DNA of 7,377 bases from Actinomycetota bacterium (GTDB taxonomy: Bacteria > Actinomycetota > CADDZG01 > JAHWKV01), in contig JAHWKV010000041.1 in NCBI GenBank assembly GCA_019347725.1, positions 1 through 7,377 of the forward strand. Reading direction: 5' to 3'. Position 1 is the stretch's first letter. Each line of letters opens with the position of its first letter. The notes below the pieces were generated by a model. That model did not search any database. It was not told the DNA's origin and was given only the letters and a program-made list of their open reading frames with translations. Position numbers and translations under genes: made by a program. Positions 6,240 to 7,377 of the stretch are shown here, piece by piece.

Positions 6240-7145
6240 TCAAGGGTCTCGGATAACCGGTCTGAGATCGTGGGGAATGCGAGAAACCAAATTTGGGTCC
6301 AGTTCGAGCGCTTGTCGAAAATGCGCCTCGCCGTCGACTCGCCTGTCCAGCTTCTCAATATATAGAAAACCCAAATTGATGTGAGCACGCGCCTCATCGG
6401 GATGACTCTCGAGTAGCCGTTCGTAGGTTTCAGCAGCCTGCTCAGCGCGATCAGTCCTGTCCAGAAGAATAGCGAGGTTAAACAAAGCGTGAGCAAATTG
6501 CTCATTCCCCCGGAGCGCCTCCCGGTAATGCTCTTCGGCTTGAGCGTTGTTGCCCGCTTCCTGCTCTGCAACGCCAAGGTTGAAGTGAGCGATCACGTTG
6601 GCGGGCTCTATCTTCAGAACGTCCTCATACAGCCTTTTGGCCCGATCTAAATTGCCCGCGTTATATGCAGCAACGCCCTGCTCCAATTTTGCCTGCGTAT
6701 CAACGCCCTGCTCCGATTTTGCCTGCGTATCAACGCCCTGCTCCGATTTTGCCTGCGTATCAACGCCCTGCTCCGACTTTGCCTGCGTATTAACGACTGG
6801 CGGACTGGTAGCCACCGCCAGGGCAATGAGTCCCAGACCGCCAACCAGGAGCATGCTGCGGCGTCCGGGCAGCTTTCTGTCGCCCTCCGCAGAATCCGTG
6901 GAGTCGTCTGTCAGTGCCGAGCTCTCAGTCGCTTGTTCTTCCTGTGCCGGCCTCGTTGGCGTGGCGGCTTCTTCGCTCGTTGCTACGGAGGACCGGTCCG
7001 GATTTCTCGAAGGTCTCGGCGCAGCGGTGCGGGAGGTGTTCTCGGTTTCGGGGGGCGGGCTACTTTCCGGTGGCGTGGCCAACGGCCCGCGACCTCTCCA
7101 TTTCCCCCGGTGTAAACGTAGTGACCTCCTGCCCTTCCTGATCAC
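6240..7145 (-). CDS. Membrane-anchored tetratricopeptide-repeat protein with a tandem-repeat stalk
   Basis: Starting at the GTG at 7145 the protein has 301 residues. Residues 1-20 are strongly basic and 21-95 are Pro/Ser/Thr/Glu-rich and probably disordered. A single membrane helix covers about 97-116 (SMLLVGGLGLIALAVATSPP). Residues 119-158 form a stalk of the ten-residue repeat (V/N)DTQAKSEQG-like, four copies. Four TPR units follow at about 153-184, 187-218, 219-252 and 253-286, with signature steps such as YNAGNLDRAKRLYEDVLKIEP and HFRQALELDPN. The arrangement predicts an N-in membrane protein with TPRs outside, serving as a protein-binding scaffold; partners are unknown. Alternative starts are ATG at 7190 and TTG at 7226, which lack a ribosome binding site. 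GC3 over the TPR part is near 56% by hand count, against about 90% in a sample of the M16 gene, so recent acquisition or relaxed selection is possible. Confidence 0.85.
   Translation of the reverse strand: MIRKGRRSLRLHRGKWRGRGPLATPPESSPPPETENTSRTAAPRPSRNPDRSSVATSEEAATPTRPAQEEQATESSALTDDSTDSAEGDRKLPGRRSMLLVGGLGLIALAVATSPPVVNTQAKSEQGVDTQAKSEQGVDTQAKSEQGVDTQAKLEQGVAAYNAGNLDRAKRLYEDVLKIEPANVIAHFNLGVAEQEAGNNAQAEEHYREALRGNEQFAHALFNLAILLDRTDRAEQAAETYERLLESHPDEARAHINLGFLYIEKLDRRVDGEAHFRQALELDPNLVSRIPHDLRPVIRDP
6671..6790 (-). repeat. Four tandem copies of a 30-bp repeat inside the TPR-protein gene
   Basis: Copies occupy 6671-6700, 6701-6730, 6731-6760 and 6761-6790. Copies two and three are identical. 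Copy one differs at 6685 (A for G) and copy four at 6778 (C for T). Each encodes ten residues (DTQAKSEQGV, with Leu replacing Ser in the copy nearest the TPRs), so gain or loss of a unit keeps the frame. A degenerate half-copy may follow at 6791. The near identity, including silent positions, points to recent slippage-type expansion. Confidence 0.95.
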
Positions 7146-7153
7146 ATAACCCG

Positions 7154-7158
7154 CCTCC
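7154..7158 (-). promoter_or_regulatory. Ribosome binding site (GGAGG) deciding the GTG start of the TPR protein
   Basis: On the minus strand GGAGG is followed by 8 bases (CGGGTTAT) and then GTG at 7145. This is the only in-frame start in the area with a good Shine-Dalgarno match. Confidence 0.65.
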
Positions 7159-7188
7159 AAAACGGTAGAACGATCAGCATAGCCTCGC

Positions 7189-7194
7189 ATTGTA
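7189..7194 (-). promoter_or_regulatory. Possible -10 box (TACAAT) for the TPR gene
   Basis: TACAAT on the minus strand would start the mRNA near 7182 and give a leader of about 37 bases containing the GGAGG site. It overlaps the ATG at 7190-7188, which argues against that ATG as the translation start. A second candidate, TATGCT, lies at 7181-7176. No -35 element is clear. Confidence 0.35.
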
Positions 7195-7223
7195 GCTCGA
7201 TCACCCTTGCCACCGGCTAGAGG

Positions 7224-7256
7224 CAAGTCCGGGGCCCAAAAAGGGCCCCGGACTTG
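7224..7256 (-). terminator. Strong hairpin, probable terminator of the right-edge minus-strand gene
   Basis: CAAGTCCGGGGCCC (7224-7237) and GGGCCCCGGACTTG (7243-7256) pair perfectly over 14 bp around a five-base A loop (T on the minus strand). It lies 26 bases past the TAA of the gene at the right edge and before the promoter of the TPR gene, so it should stop read-through from one to the other. There is no T-tract after the stem in either direction, so it is not a textbook intrinsic terminator, but such tail-less hairpins are common in high-GC actinobacteria. Confidence 0.75.
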
Positions 7257-7282
7257 TTCGCATGCTACGTCAACGAAGAGAT

Positions 7283-7377
7283 TTAGCTTTCGTCGTTGTC
7301 GTCTCCGCTGTCGTCTATGTCGAGGGACACCTCGCCGCTGTCGCCACCTTCGACATCGACCTTAACGTCACCGCTTT
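7283..7377 (-). CDS. C-terminal end of a partial acidic protein, function unknown
   Basis: The minus-strand frame enters at the right edge and stops at TAA (7285-7283), giving the last 30 residues. They begin SGDVKVDVEGGDSGEVSLDI and finish with a very acidic DDSGDDNDES tail. The alternating Val/Asp pattern suggests beta strands followed by a disordered acidic end. It is too short to assign to a family. Support for a real gene comes from the strong codon bias (mostly C or G endings), the clean stop and the 14-bp hairpin immediately downstream. Confidence 0.65.
   Translation of the reverse strand, partial: SGDVKVDVEGGDSGEVSLDIDDSGDDNDES

Noticed and set aside
6050..6577. Minus-strand ORF of 175 codons overlapping the 3' part of the TPR gene
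   Set aside because: It is in a different frame from the TPR motifs, has no recognisable domain and would overlap the TPR gene almost completely on the same strand.
6671..6790. Possible CRISPR array
   Set aside because: The 30-bp units are directly adjacent without spacers and encode an in-frame peptide repeat, so this is a coding minisatellite.
6598..7149. Plus-strand ORF of 183 codons with repeated Cys-Ser-Asp-Phe units
   Set aside because: The repeats are only the complement of the 30-bp tandem repeats of the TPR gene, whose minus-strand reading gives a proper membrane helix and TPR motifs.

Overview
This is high-GC bacterial DNA, most probably from an actinomycete-type (Actinomycetota) organism. 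The clues are a split-barrel enzyme of the F420-dependent PPOX class, an inositol-phosphatase-fold protein resembling actinobacterial HisN, third-codon positions that are mostly G or C, and two genes preceded by TACANT boxes placed so close to the ATG that leaderless mRNAs are likely. The lineage is an inference; there is no rRNA or other marker in the window. No CRISPR array, transposase, phage gene, tRNA or rRNA was seen.

Layout. The left end (1-477, +) is the 3' part of an unrecognised open frame. Next is a two-gene operon (+): a bacterioferritin-comigratory-type peroxiredoxin (509-988) and, 2 bases later, a PPOX-class flavin/F420 oxidoreductase (991-1419). It meets head-on a lipoprotein gene with a DUF2807-like beta-repeat domain (1416-2162, -); the two stop codons share one CTAG. 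A divergent control region (about 2163-2297) with an 11-bp inverted repeat separates the lipoprotein gene from a second operon (+): a large M16C zinc metallopeptidase of the presequence-protease type (2298-5252) and a HisN-like phosphatase (5274-6053). After a 186-base gap comes a membrane-anchored TPR protein (6240-7145, -) with four 30-bp tandem repeats in its stalk and clearly lower GC3 than its neighbours. A perfect 14-bp hairpin (7224-7256) separates it from the acidic C-terminus of another minus-strand gene that runs off the right edge (7283-7377).

How the genes fit together. The peroxiredoxin and PPOX enzyme are plausibly co-translated and both concern redox chemistry. The protease and phosphatase are probably co-transcribed, linking peptide breakdown with histidine synthesis at most loosely. 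The lipoprotein and the TPR protein are cell-envelope proteins of unknown role. Most of the window is ordinary housekeeping or hypothetical content, and I see no convincing new multi-gene system. The points most worth a second look are the leaderless-type promoters, the inverted repeat framing a promoter in the divergent region, and the repeat-bearing, compositionally distinct TPR gene.
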